Origin: Paragonimus westermani
Taxonomy: Eukaryota; Platyhelminthes; Trematoda; Plagiorchiida; Troglotrematidae
Length of the DNA stretch: 64,000 nt
Assembly (NCBI GenBank): GCA_008508345.1
Contig: QNGE01000431.1
Coordinates: forward strand, 22,805-86,804
Reading direction: 5' to 3'
A program made the translations under genes and the position numbers. Shown here in pieces: positions 25,280-34,700 of this stretch (within the stretch, counting starts at the first letter, position 1; every line of letters begins with the position of its first letter). Below the pieces are notes generated by a model, which worked only from the letters and a program-made list of their open reading frames with translations, had not been told where the DNA came from and ran no database searches.

Positions 25280-26640
25280 CAACTCCTCTAAGCTGGACGG
25301 CGCACTATTTGAGGTCTCATGTGAGACGGCTGAATAGCTTACTGACCCTCTTAGCTTACAGTTTACGTAATCTGTCCACTAGAGAACAATATGCAGCATC
25401 GGAAAACTGGCGAGCGTCACACCTATTTTCAAGGGCGATGTGCATGATTGTCCAGGTGATAACAGACCAACTGCCTCCCTGTCGAGTGTCTTGGAAAATT
25501 TGAAGGTGCTCGTACATGAAACACTTTACAAATACCTACCTCTTGTGACTTTTTGTCCAGTGGGCAGCGCGGGTTTCGCAAGAACCTTCTGTGTGCCACA
25601 AATCTGCTGGCAACCACTGGTTAGAGGACAAAAGCGGCCGATCAGAACACTTGAACTGACGCCATACATCGTGAATTAGCGAAGGCACCTGGTCAAGTGA
25701 AATGTGCGGTTCTAATCGACGAGCTTTCCCACCAGGAGGCACAAGCTAACCTTCTTCAGTGGCTTGATTCATATCTCATTAACCGCGTGTGTGCTGAAGA
25801 TACATCCTCTACATGCGAGCTTAACCTCTGCGGGGTACCTAAGGGTTTAATTGTTGGCCTGCCTCTGTTTTTGACATTTATCAAAGATCCTCATCTCTAG
25901 TCAGCCTCCAGCTATTATTATTTGTTGACGACGCCGAAAGCTGACGTGCCGTAAGCGCTAGTAAAGATTCGCTCATCCTACGGAAGGACCTTAGCACCCT
26001 AACTGATTGGTCTCCAGTGGACCATCTGGACTTCGGTCCTGGTAAGTATTAAGTTGTGCAAATTTGCAACCCCTTGAACACAAACTACATTGACGGATGC
26101 CCGCCCCGATTATTCCTTATCAAGAAGGACCTAGGAAGCATTACTTTGCACACTCTGTCGGGCTTCCCGAACTTTGAAGTGGATGCAGAATAGGCTGGTA
26201 ACACGTTGACGTTATTAGGGCACCTTTTCGGCCGGTTCAGCCCCGGCTATTGTTAGTTAGTTCGTAAAGGTCTTCCTCGGTCGCACGTGGGGAATAAGCT
26301 TGCGTTCTGGCCATCATGTCTTCGAAAGGACAGGTGGTCCATGGAGAATGTGAGGCGTCATGCCACTGCGACAGCCCGGGAACAAGAATCCAAGCCGTGT
26401 GAGAAAGGTTGAGATCTCTGAACGAACACTGTTTAAAGTATCGTTGGATTAGTAATGACTTAATGTTAAAATTTTCGATAATATGGTCTCTTGATCATCT
26501 GTATCCATGGGTGCTCGGCAGCGGAAATATCACGACACTGTGGAGCCAACTCCTAAAACGTGAATTTCGATATAACAGCGCAGAATGAGCGCAGATTTCT
26601 CTCATTGCGCGTTTGCGAGGCTTGGAATGTTATACCTGAC
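25280..26640 (+). mobile_element. CR1-like non-LTR relic (RT to C-terminus)
   Basis: Blocks occur in the order of a CR1-type RT, broken by frameshifts. 'KLASVTPIFKGDVHDCPGDN' (from about 25405) is the finger region. 'LLQWLDSYLINRV' and 'CGVPKGLIVGLPLFLTFI' (25750-25880) precede the palm turn. 'LLFVDDAES' (about 25920) keeps V-D-D at the catalytic site. 'VRKVEISERTLFKVSLD' (about 26400) corresponds to the post-palm block also seen at 17.3 kb. No intact frame remains. Confidence 0.6.
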
Positions 26641-28159
26641 CATGATGTTCATGTTAATTCAAGCAGTTTCCACGGCTAACATTAACCAACATCTATTGCA
26701 TTCGTTTGGATACCAAACTTTTTCCACAGTTCCGGCCCGTCGCTGACGATTTCATCACGTGAGGACCGTCTTTCGAGACTCGAACGATTTCCTCTGGTCT
26801 ATAGACGTTCGAGAGGTGACCTCACACATAAAAATTCCTGTTTCCCGAATCACCCCAACACAAGTCTTCTGACGCTCGCCGACACAGTGAGTAGCAGGGA
26901 CCCAGATTAGAAGATTTCCACACCATGGGTTAGCCCGGTATGTGGATGGAATAATTTTTTACCCAATCCGTTCGACATGGCACCGATTGTCTTGGCACAA
27001 CCACACAGAAGGCAGCTAGATGACTGGATTATTCCAAGTCGGCCGTTGGTCCCATACAGTTCCACTGTTGTCATTTTCTTCTTCTCGTCTTCTGCACCTG
27101 CTCTCATTTCTCCTTTTGTTCTCCATATAGTCTTCCCCTCTATTATTCCACGGCTACAACGGAACTGTTCAACCTGCCTAGGTGACCGAATGATGGCAGC
27201 ATCTTCAACAGTGAACACACCCCACACAATCCTATGGCTCCAACAGTTCACGCGATCAGAGCAGAAGGACAATAATCTGGCTGTGAAAATCAGATTTAAT
27301 CTGTTGTGAAATCATACCTCCCATGCTACTGATTCATACAAAAACATCTAGAAGGGGGTACCACACAAGTACTACGTTTCCAGGTCGGCAAGAAGCCAAT
27401 GAACCATATGCAAGTCCATGCTGATAGAGGTATGCCGTGCACAAATGGGTGGTGGAATGCAGAGAACTTAAGCGTTAGTACGTGCAGGTAGGCATTGGTG
27501 ATGCTTAGGTTGGGCATCGAAGAAAGTGGGTATTGCGTCGTTCGCGAACGGCTAAAGTCCAAACAGTTGCGCGCAGTTCGTTGATCCAATAAATGTCCTC
27601 CCCACTATCCAACGACAGAAAAGATAACCTATCTTTGACGCGGTCAGTGAGAAGGTGCTTGTAAAAACGGGATTTAATACTCTGCCAACTGAATCAATGT
27701 ACAAGAAACTTAAGTCCCTCATCTCCAATGTGGAAACTTTCCAGAAATTGAACAGAGAACGGGCCCGTGCACCGAACTTGATAGATGGGTACCGTTCAGT
27801 AACCGGGGACGCAAAAACCGGAGTTGAGCTCATTGAAACAAATGGTCGTTGGTCAGATCGGAGCAAAACGACTGTTCGCACATCGAGAAACGATAAATTC
27901 TGAAGCCGCCCGAAAAAAGACAGAAGGAAAATGTCTTATTTTGGCATTTGAAACTTTACAGGGTTCGGAGTGAATAAAAGTAAGGGGAGCGGTAACAGTG
28001 GCTGATGTAAGGATACTGGTGACTAATACATTTTATTTAAGGGAGATAATGGAACATAGAGCAAACTTTCAATTTTGATCGAACAATGTTCGACACTCCA
28101 AAAATAATGCAACAGAACTTAACAAAATCAAGCTGAGATGTCTTCATACATCTGTGATT
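26641..28159. other. No gene recognised
   Basis: Frames of 80-120 codons occur on both strands (for example 26907-27272 minus and 27655-27903 plus) without recognisable motifs. The GC content rises near 28165, where the CR1-like element appears to begin. Confidence 0.3.
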
Positions 28160-28321
28160 TCTTACGAGTAGTGGTAACAGCGCCCAAACTTGTCTCATTC
28201 CGGCGGCTCTCTCCCCAGCTGCATCGGGGCCATTTCGTCCTATACTCTCTTCTCATTTACAACCCTATCCAAATTTTCGAGGACGCAAAACTGAAAAACA
28301 ACCTCCAAAAGCTCTGGAAGC

Positions 28322-31153
28322 ATGAGCGCTCCGAAGGTCGTCAACTATGGACCAAGAGAAGCGGACGAAGCGTCCCACAGGGACGCTCACTTATGCCCAG
28401 TCTGTGATGAAACGGATACCACCCCCCAAGAGGGCTCACAGAACTACGCCGCCAGTTACACAAACCCCCTCACTACTGAGGCTACTTTCCCAAGCTTTCC
28501 CTCGTGCAATTCTGTCTCTTTTTGCACCCAGCCCAACGAAGAAGTAGCCTTGAAGTGCGTGTACGCCAACTGTCTGAGCCTTCTGAACAAACTACCAGAA
28601 ATCAGACAGCTGGTCCACGACACTAGCCCTCACATTCTTGCATTAACAGAGACCTGGCTTTCCGCGGATATCAGTGATAATGAACTGCATGTCCCTGGTT
28701 ACTCTTTATACCGGACGGACTCCTCCCGTGGACGCATGGGAGGCTGCGCCGTTTTCCTAAGCCAGAAGCTCCCAGTGCCAGCTGTCGTAGGGGAATTTAC
28801 CTTCCCAGAGAAATGCGACACGCTCTGGATTAAACTCCAACTTCGCAAACGTGACACGCTTCTTACCGGTGTTGTGTACCGCTCGCCGTCATGCAGTGCA
28901 TCCGACGACGAAGCCATCCTTGCTACCTTAGACAGACTCACGTCTGCCCAGCGTTTCTCCCATCTTCTTATTATGGGTGACTTCAACGCACCCAAACTCA
29001 ACTCTATGGCGGCTTCTCATGAGGACTGTGGCTGCGGGTTCTCGAAACCCATGGCAATGTTGATCCATGAGAAAGCCTGGACACAGCATGTCGATCTACC
29101 TACAAGGCACCGTCCAGGACAGACACCCTCCTTGCTCGATCTGGTCATTACGAACGAGGCTCACCTGGTAGATAGGGTGGTCATCAAACCGCCGCTAGGG
29201 CATAGTGACCATATGCTACTAAACTTTGACTTTATCTGTTACTGGCTCCAAAACGCTGTAACAAAGACTTCATTCCGAAACTTCCAAAACGCAGACTTTA
29301 ACGCACTAAGGACGTTCTTAAGCACACTCAGCCTCACATCCGACTCAGTGAACTTGAACTACCTTTCCTTTAAAGCTGCCATTCACGAAGCCGATGAGGC
29401 ATTTGTTCCTCGAAAACTATTGAAGTTCTCCTCTCGTGCACCGCTTCCGCGGAACATACGCCGCCTTCTTGAATTACGTTCTCGTCTATTCTCTAAACAG
29501 AAGCTAACGGATAGGCCAGAGGATCTAGAGGCCTTTCGCTCTGTACGAAACAGGTGCAAGCGGGAAATCCGGCAACACACCCAACACGTACAGTCGAAAA
29601 TCCTACAAATAGCTCACGAGAATAAGAATTTTCTTTTCAAGTATATACGACGCCAGAGAAAAACTAAGCCCTCAGCGCTTTCTCTGCGGCTTCCCGACGG
29701 GGAAACCTCCTCCAACCCCCAAGTGGTTGCCGAGATGTTCAGGGAATACTACTCATCAGTCTACAATGTGGATCTGCCAAACTGGCATCCAATTCTCCCG
29801 CAGAGGCACTTCCAACAACCCATCCTGACAGCTGACTTTTCTGTGTCTGACGTTCAGGACCTCTTGCTTAAGATCAATCCTTATAGTGCCATGGGACCAG
29901 ACAAGATCCATCCCCGGATCCTCAAAGAAGCGGCCGTCAGTTTGGCGATGCCTCTCTTCGATCTGTTTAAACAGACACTTCGGACAGGCACTCTTCCGGA
30001 GGCATGGAAAGAGGCCAATGTCTCACCTATATTTAAAACAGGCGATCGTCATTCTCCTGCTAGTTATCGACCGATCAGCCTTACCAGCATCCCATGCAAG
30101 ATAATGGAGCGACTGTTAAAACGCACTATCTTTAAGCATTTCTTCTCAAATAACCTCTTCTCTTCGACCCAGCATGGCTTTCTTCCTGAGCGGTCATGCA
30201 TAACTAATATGTTAATCTTCATGGATAGCCTAACAGAGGCCAAAGACAATGGTCATATCTCGGACGCTATCTTCTTCGACTTTGCCAAAGCCTTCGACCG
30301 TGTCCCACACGGTCCTCTGCTGCATAAACTAGAAGCCTATGGGATCCAAGGAGAAGTTCTCCGCTGGATAACCTCCTTTCTTGGTAACAGGACTTTCAGA
30401 GTAAAAACCGGTTCAGGCCTTTCGTCCCCATCCCCAGTCTCTGTGGGGGTCCCTCAAGGATCGGTACTTGGTCCATTGTTGTTTCTTATTTACATCAATG
30501 ATCTCCCCGATTTGATCTCTAGCAACGCTCTCCTTTATGCCGACGACTTAAAAATCTGGAACGCCTGTGACCCCAGTGCATTGCAGATTGACCTTGATCG
30601 TATTAAGTGCTGGTCAGAGGATTGGAGTCTCCCTCTAAACGACAGTAAGTGTGCGCACATGTCACTCGGAGGAGACTCTGGGAACCTATTCGTGATACAT
30701 GGTGCACAAAGTGTAGTAGGTATCACGAAAGTAGACCTCAAAAAAGACCTAGGGATCTGGCTATCGTCTGGGTTGTCCTTCTCTTATCATCACCAGCTGG
30801 CCGCAAAAAGGGGTCTCATGACTCTCGGGATGATCAAACGAACCTTCCCCCGGATTGACAAGCGCGCCTTTCACACGCTTTACAGAGTCTACATAAGACC
30901 ATTGCTCGAGTATGCCAATCAAGTCGTCTACACCGGTTTGAAGAAGGACATACTCGCCATTGAACGTGCCCAGCGAGTAGCCACCAAAATAGTCACTGGC
31001 TTACGGCATCTATCTTACGAGTCTCGCCTTGAAATTCTCGATCTTTATCCACTTGAGTTTCGTAGACTCCGCGGTGACTTAATTCTTACACACTTTCTCT
31101 TTAGCACAGGACTCGCGCAACAATTCTTCACCCTAGTAAGTGAAAACAGTTGA
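28322..31153 (+). CDS. CR1-like endonuclease/reverse transcriptase ORF2
   Basis: This 943-codon frame encodes the replication protein of a CR1-type retrotransposon: an apurinic-type endonuclease nicks the target and the reverse transcriptase primes on the nick. The endonuclease occupies about residues 78-300. It shows 'NCLSLLNKLPEI', the metal-binding Glu in 'ALTETWL', 'GDFNAP' (residues 219-224) and 'LGHSDHMLL' (Ser-Asp-His at about 295-297). The RT follows at about 520-800, with 'GPDKIHPRILKE', 'SYRPISLTSIPCKIMERLL', motif A 'FFDFAKAFDRVPH' (catalytic Asp at about 653), 'GVPQGSVLGPLLFLIYINDL' and motif C YADD (739-742). All catalytic residues are present. A TGA at 31151 cuts the protein short: the same frame continues to 31285 with the usual C-terminal block (R-G-H, then FFSHRVINYWNDLP). 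One point mutation may therefore have disabled it. ATG 28322 is the first in frame; the true start could be later. Confidence 0.9.
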   Translation: MSAPKVVNYGPREADEASHRDAHLCPVCDETDTTPQEGSQNYAASYTNPLTTEATFPSFPSCNSVSFCTQPNEEVALKCVYANCLSLLNKLPEIRQLVHDTSPHILALTETWLSADISDNELHVPGYSLYRTDSSRGRMGGCAVFLSQKLPVPAVVGEFTFPEKCDTLWIKLQLRKRDTLLTGVVYRSPSCSASDDEAILATLDRLTSAQRFSHLLIMGDFNAPKLNSMAASHEDCGCGFSKPMAMLIHEKAWTQHVDLPTRHRPGQTPSLLDLVITNEAHLVDRVVIKPPLGHSDHMLLNFDFICYWLQNAVTKTSFRNFQNADFNALRTFLSTLSLTSDSVNLNYLSFKAAIHEADEAFVPRKLLKFSSRAPLPRNIRRLLELRSRLFSKQKLTDRPEDLEAFRSVRNRCKREIRQHTQHVQSKILQIAHENKNFLFKYIRRQRKTKPSALSLRLPDGETSSNPQVVAEMFREYYSSVYNVDLPNWHPILPQRHFQQPILTADFSVSDVQDLLLKINPYSAMGPDKIHPRILKEAAVSLAMPLFDLFKQTLRTGTLPEAWKEANVSPIFKTGDRHSPASYRPISLTSIPCKIMERLLKRTIFKHFFSNNLFSSTQHGFLPERSCITNMLIFMDSLTEAKDNGHISDAIFFDFAKAFDRVPHGPLLHKLEAYGIQGEVLRWITSFLGNRTFRVKTGSGLSSPSPVSVGVPQGSVLGPLLFLIYINDLPDLISSNALLYADDLKIWNACDPSALQIDLDRIKCWSEDWSLPLNDSKCAHMSLGGDSGNLFVIHGAQSVVGITKVDLKKDLGIWLSSGLSFSYHHQLAAKRGLMTLGMIKRTFPRIDKRAFHTLYRVYIRPLLEYANQVVYTGLKKDILAIERAQRVATKIVTGLRHLSYESRLEILDLYPLEFRRLRGDLILTHFLFSTGLAQQFFTLVSENS

Positions 31154-31285
31154 AGAGGTCACAAGAAGCTCTATAAGCTTCGACCTCGGACCTTCCTAAG
31201 ACAACAGTTCTTCTCTCATAGGGTTATCAACTACTGGAACGACCTACCACTAGCGATTGTTAGCTGCTTTTCTAAAGACCGTTAA
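31154..31285 (+). pseudogene. C-terminal part of CR1 ORF2 beyond a stop
   Basis: In frame with the preceding 943-codon frame, after TGA 31151-31153, lie 43 more codons up to TAA 31283. They read 'RGHKKLYKL' and 'FFSHRVINYWNDLP', the conserved C-terminal block of CR1-type ORF2. The block belongs to the same protein, so the TGA is a disabling mutation (a Leu codon TTA to TGA would explain it) and not the natural end. Confidence 0.75.
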
Positions 31286-31694
31286 ATTAATAATTTATCA
31301 TGTTCTGATAGATTATTATTTTACTGTGTTCTTGGTACTTTCTGTAACCCCCGAGAGAGGTGCTACATCCCGTTTTCAATGACTGCCTTTCAGGTCAACA
31401 GAAAACCGCGTGACATCGAAACGAACAAACTGATTGGATCCGGGTAGATTGGGCCCCAGCTTCGAACCCGTGTACAAATCGCTGAAATCGCTGAAATCCT
31501 TTCCTCTGTATCACCGAAGGTACCACAGGATACTACCCTGGAATCAGAAGGTCGGTAGGCGAAGCTATGAGTGCCTGGGGTATCCCAGGGCAAGAATCTG
31601 AACATTCTGGTTGCTGACCTTCATTTGTCCTGTGCATTGAATCGTACCGCTGATATTAGTGGAGCGACTTTTGAACGCCTCGTAACCTTACCAC

Positions 31695-31772
31695 ATGGGC
31701 ATGGGGGAGACCTTTGCCCTGACTGAGTTACAATATAACCTCAAGAGGGACCCACTAACCTACAAAAGCGAC
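31695..31772 (+). other. SDAD1: SDA1 exon 1 (coding)
   Basis: 26 codons, ending '[16 protein letters not shown]', which matches the family's LPQLQNLIKRDPxSYK block. Donor GTATTG. Intron 1 is 35 bp (31773-31807), phase 0. Confidence 0.8.
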
Positions 31773-34700
31773 GTATTGTGATCGTTTTCTAATATAAATT
31801 TGGTTAGTTTGAGAGATACTATGAAAATTATCGGGCACTTGAACAATCCTTTATGTGCGCCCCATCACAAAATATAGAAAAACTGAAGGATTTAATTCTC
31901 TTTTTGTCTCAGGTAGTTTATACAGTTTATGACAACCGGTTAGGTTGTACACTTCTACCCAGATTATGTGGAGAATTTTTCCTCCAGCGTATTGCAAGCT
32001 CTTTTATCACGATCCTTCGGAATGCACACCGAGATGCGCCTCGTAACAATGCTTTTGTGTATCATTTCCAGATAGGCATTCATGAAAGCTTTTATGCGAC
32101 TCAAAACGAAGGATTTGGTTCCTTTGGAAAAAACCGTTGACGTTGCGTTTAAATTGCATCGTTGTCAAGACAAACAAGTCAGATTAGCAATGCGTAATTT
32201 TATTGTGCATGATATCAAGAGGCTTAATAAGCGTCAAAAACTAAACAAACTCAACTCGGTGAGCAGCAGTTTAAGTTTTTATCGGTTCAGATTATTCAAA
32301 CCTATCTCGCGAGGATGATAAAAGACAGTAATCCCACTGTCGGTAGGGAAGCTGTGTTTATTCTCCTGAGGCTGTTCAAGAAAAACGTTTGGAACGACAC
32401 ACGGACGGCTAATCTTATCGCAGAAGCTTGTCTTGCGAAGCGGAAAAAAGTCAGTTTAATGTTCAGCGGTAATTCTTCTCAGGTTTACGTGCCTGCTGTT
32501 CGCTTCCTTTTGGGTCAAGAGAAAACCCCAGATGAGAAAGACAGTGACAGTGACTCAGACGCTGAAGTGGTGAGCACTCAGTTATCGCTTATTGCTCGTT
32601 CCAGTATTTTCACCGTTTGGTTTTTCATCTCGGGCAATCTTTCATCGACCATAGTACGTCGACTTTGGAATAACTTGTCATACATTTAGCCAGTATTGCC
32701 TATTCCAACTGGCCTTTCAAATCGTCACATACAAGTTTGATTTGACGAGTACCGAACTTAATACTACGGAATTGCATTTTATGGTCACCTGTTTTTGTGG
32801 CACTTTTTGTAGCCTGTGTTCCCATCATTTGCCTGTAACCTAAGCGATCGGTTTAGGGATTCTCATGTAACCAATCCTCCCACTTTATCGGAACATTCAC
32901 TTATTTATTCATTCACAATCACTATGACTCACCAGAAGGTACTGCTTCTTGAGTCGTCGCTCATCGCAAGTGACATGGAATAACCTCGAGGAAGAAACGT
33001 TTACTAGTAGAGGATGAAAGTGGAAAAAGCTGTGCTAAGTGGAAACTGAAAATATGGTTCAGGTACGCCGTGGACTTCAGCACACTGCCGTCCACCATAA
33101 CATCTCCAGCCGACGACTTCGGTTTCCATAAGGAATTCAACTGAGTAGGCGACATTTACCAAATTTACTTTACACAACGACCAGGATCTCCACACTTCGT
33201 GACCACGTCGTTGTTCAGCGAGTATCAGGTTTTGCCGATTTGGCGGTTTTGGTATGTAACGTCCTGGGCGATAAGCGCTCAGCTTGCATGCCGAATAGGT
33301 GACCCAATCATCGCACGTTGTGCAGCGTGATTGGCTGACCAGTTGACCGGATATCTCGAGCGTTCTGGGATAGGTGCTGGCGAATGGCAGCTTAACTTGC
33401 GCGACCAACCCATCTATTATGACCCAACTGACTGTGACAGTGGTGATCAAACAACGATTATACTGGTGCCTTCGTTGCGTCCAGGCCACGTTTCCGAATA
33501 GAACATAACGTGCAAAACGAGCAACAACCTGAAGTTTTTCTGAAGCTAATAACGGTAACGTGTGCCTTTGCTGCACTCAGTGATATCTGATCAGCACTTG
33601 CATGCACACAAGTAGGTGAAACTGCCCAGTCTCACGTGAATTGCTGACACTAAGCGACTTGGGAGTTGGAGTACCTCAGTCTTGAAGCTGCACTGCATCT
33701 GGAATGTGCGAAACGCGTTCCATACAAACCAGCTCGTCTTGTTCAACATGGTCTGCCTACCATCAATAAAGAAGCTAAACAAGACTGATATCCGTATACC
33801 CCATGTCGATCAACCTGGCGCCAGGAAGCAATTCCGCGATAAGTTTATTGGATTCCTCAAGCACAATTGTCGGAATGTTGTCCCCAAGAGAATTGAATAC
33901 GGAGAGGGAGATCGGACACTGCGGGCGAACCCCCCTGTCAGATGTATATAAGCTCTCGTCCTCTCTACAGAGTGGGCACGCAGTGGTCTGATTAGGTGTA
34001 TAGCCGTGTGATGCCGAAAGTTGATGTAGTTACGCTGAAGCTATCCAACGTTATGGAAATAAAAGGGAGGGAATTACTTTCCGCGGTTCTCTGCATTCGC
34101 AACCACAGAAACGTTTCAAATCATTGGGCAAATACAATGGCCCTCAGTTATTGGTGATGGTTTCAATTTTGTGACGTGTGACGCTAGTAATACCTTATAA
34201 GGTTGAACTAATAGTCCACAACATTACGTGTGATAATTGCTGCTGGCTTTCAGAGTAACACTTAATCTGATGTTCACTGATAAACATGCCCAACATATTC
34301 AAGATGGGCTAACTGGTGAAGGCAGCAAAAGTCGGATACTAACCACTTGTATGCATCTTTACTTCGAATGCGTCACGCCTGTGAATTAAGGATCGAAATT
34401 GACTGTACACACTGCATATTCTCCCGTTAATTGACTGTCGGACATTTTCACGACAAAAAATTTGCAAATGCTCCGCATACTTTCGTCGTTTGAGACTAAC
34501 AAGTCGGTCTAGGACCATATGTGAAAAGGTTGACTCATTTTTCATCAACCAGTCTCACCGAACTGACAGGCGGGCGTGACGGTATTCCTGAATCCGATCT
34601 CCTTTTTCCAAAAATGGTAGGAGGGATTGACTCTAGAACACAAAACCCCTTCAGACGGTTTGAAAAAACTGAAGAAGCACCTTGTTATTTGGGCTTCCCA

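Larger units (their letters stand above)
28160..31380 (+). mobile_element. Near-intact CR1-like non-LTR retrotransposon
   Basis: A shift to GC-richer sequence near 28165 marks the probable left end. The long endonuclease-RT frame (28322-31153, with an in-frame continuation to 31285) fills the body. The short stretch after it lacks a clear tail, so the right end is estimated. An overlapping 66-codon frame at 28347-28547 may be the remainder of a first ORF. It is by far the best preserved element in the window, implying a recent insertion. It stands in the same orientation as SDA1, immediately upstream of that gene. Confidence 0.75.

Noticed and set aside
28347..28547. 66-codon ORF as an independent gene
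   Set aside because: It overlaps the start of the CR1 ORF2 in another frame. At best it is a remnant of the element's first ORF, so it is noted only in the element entry.
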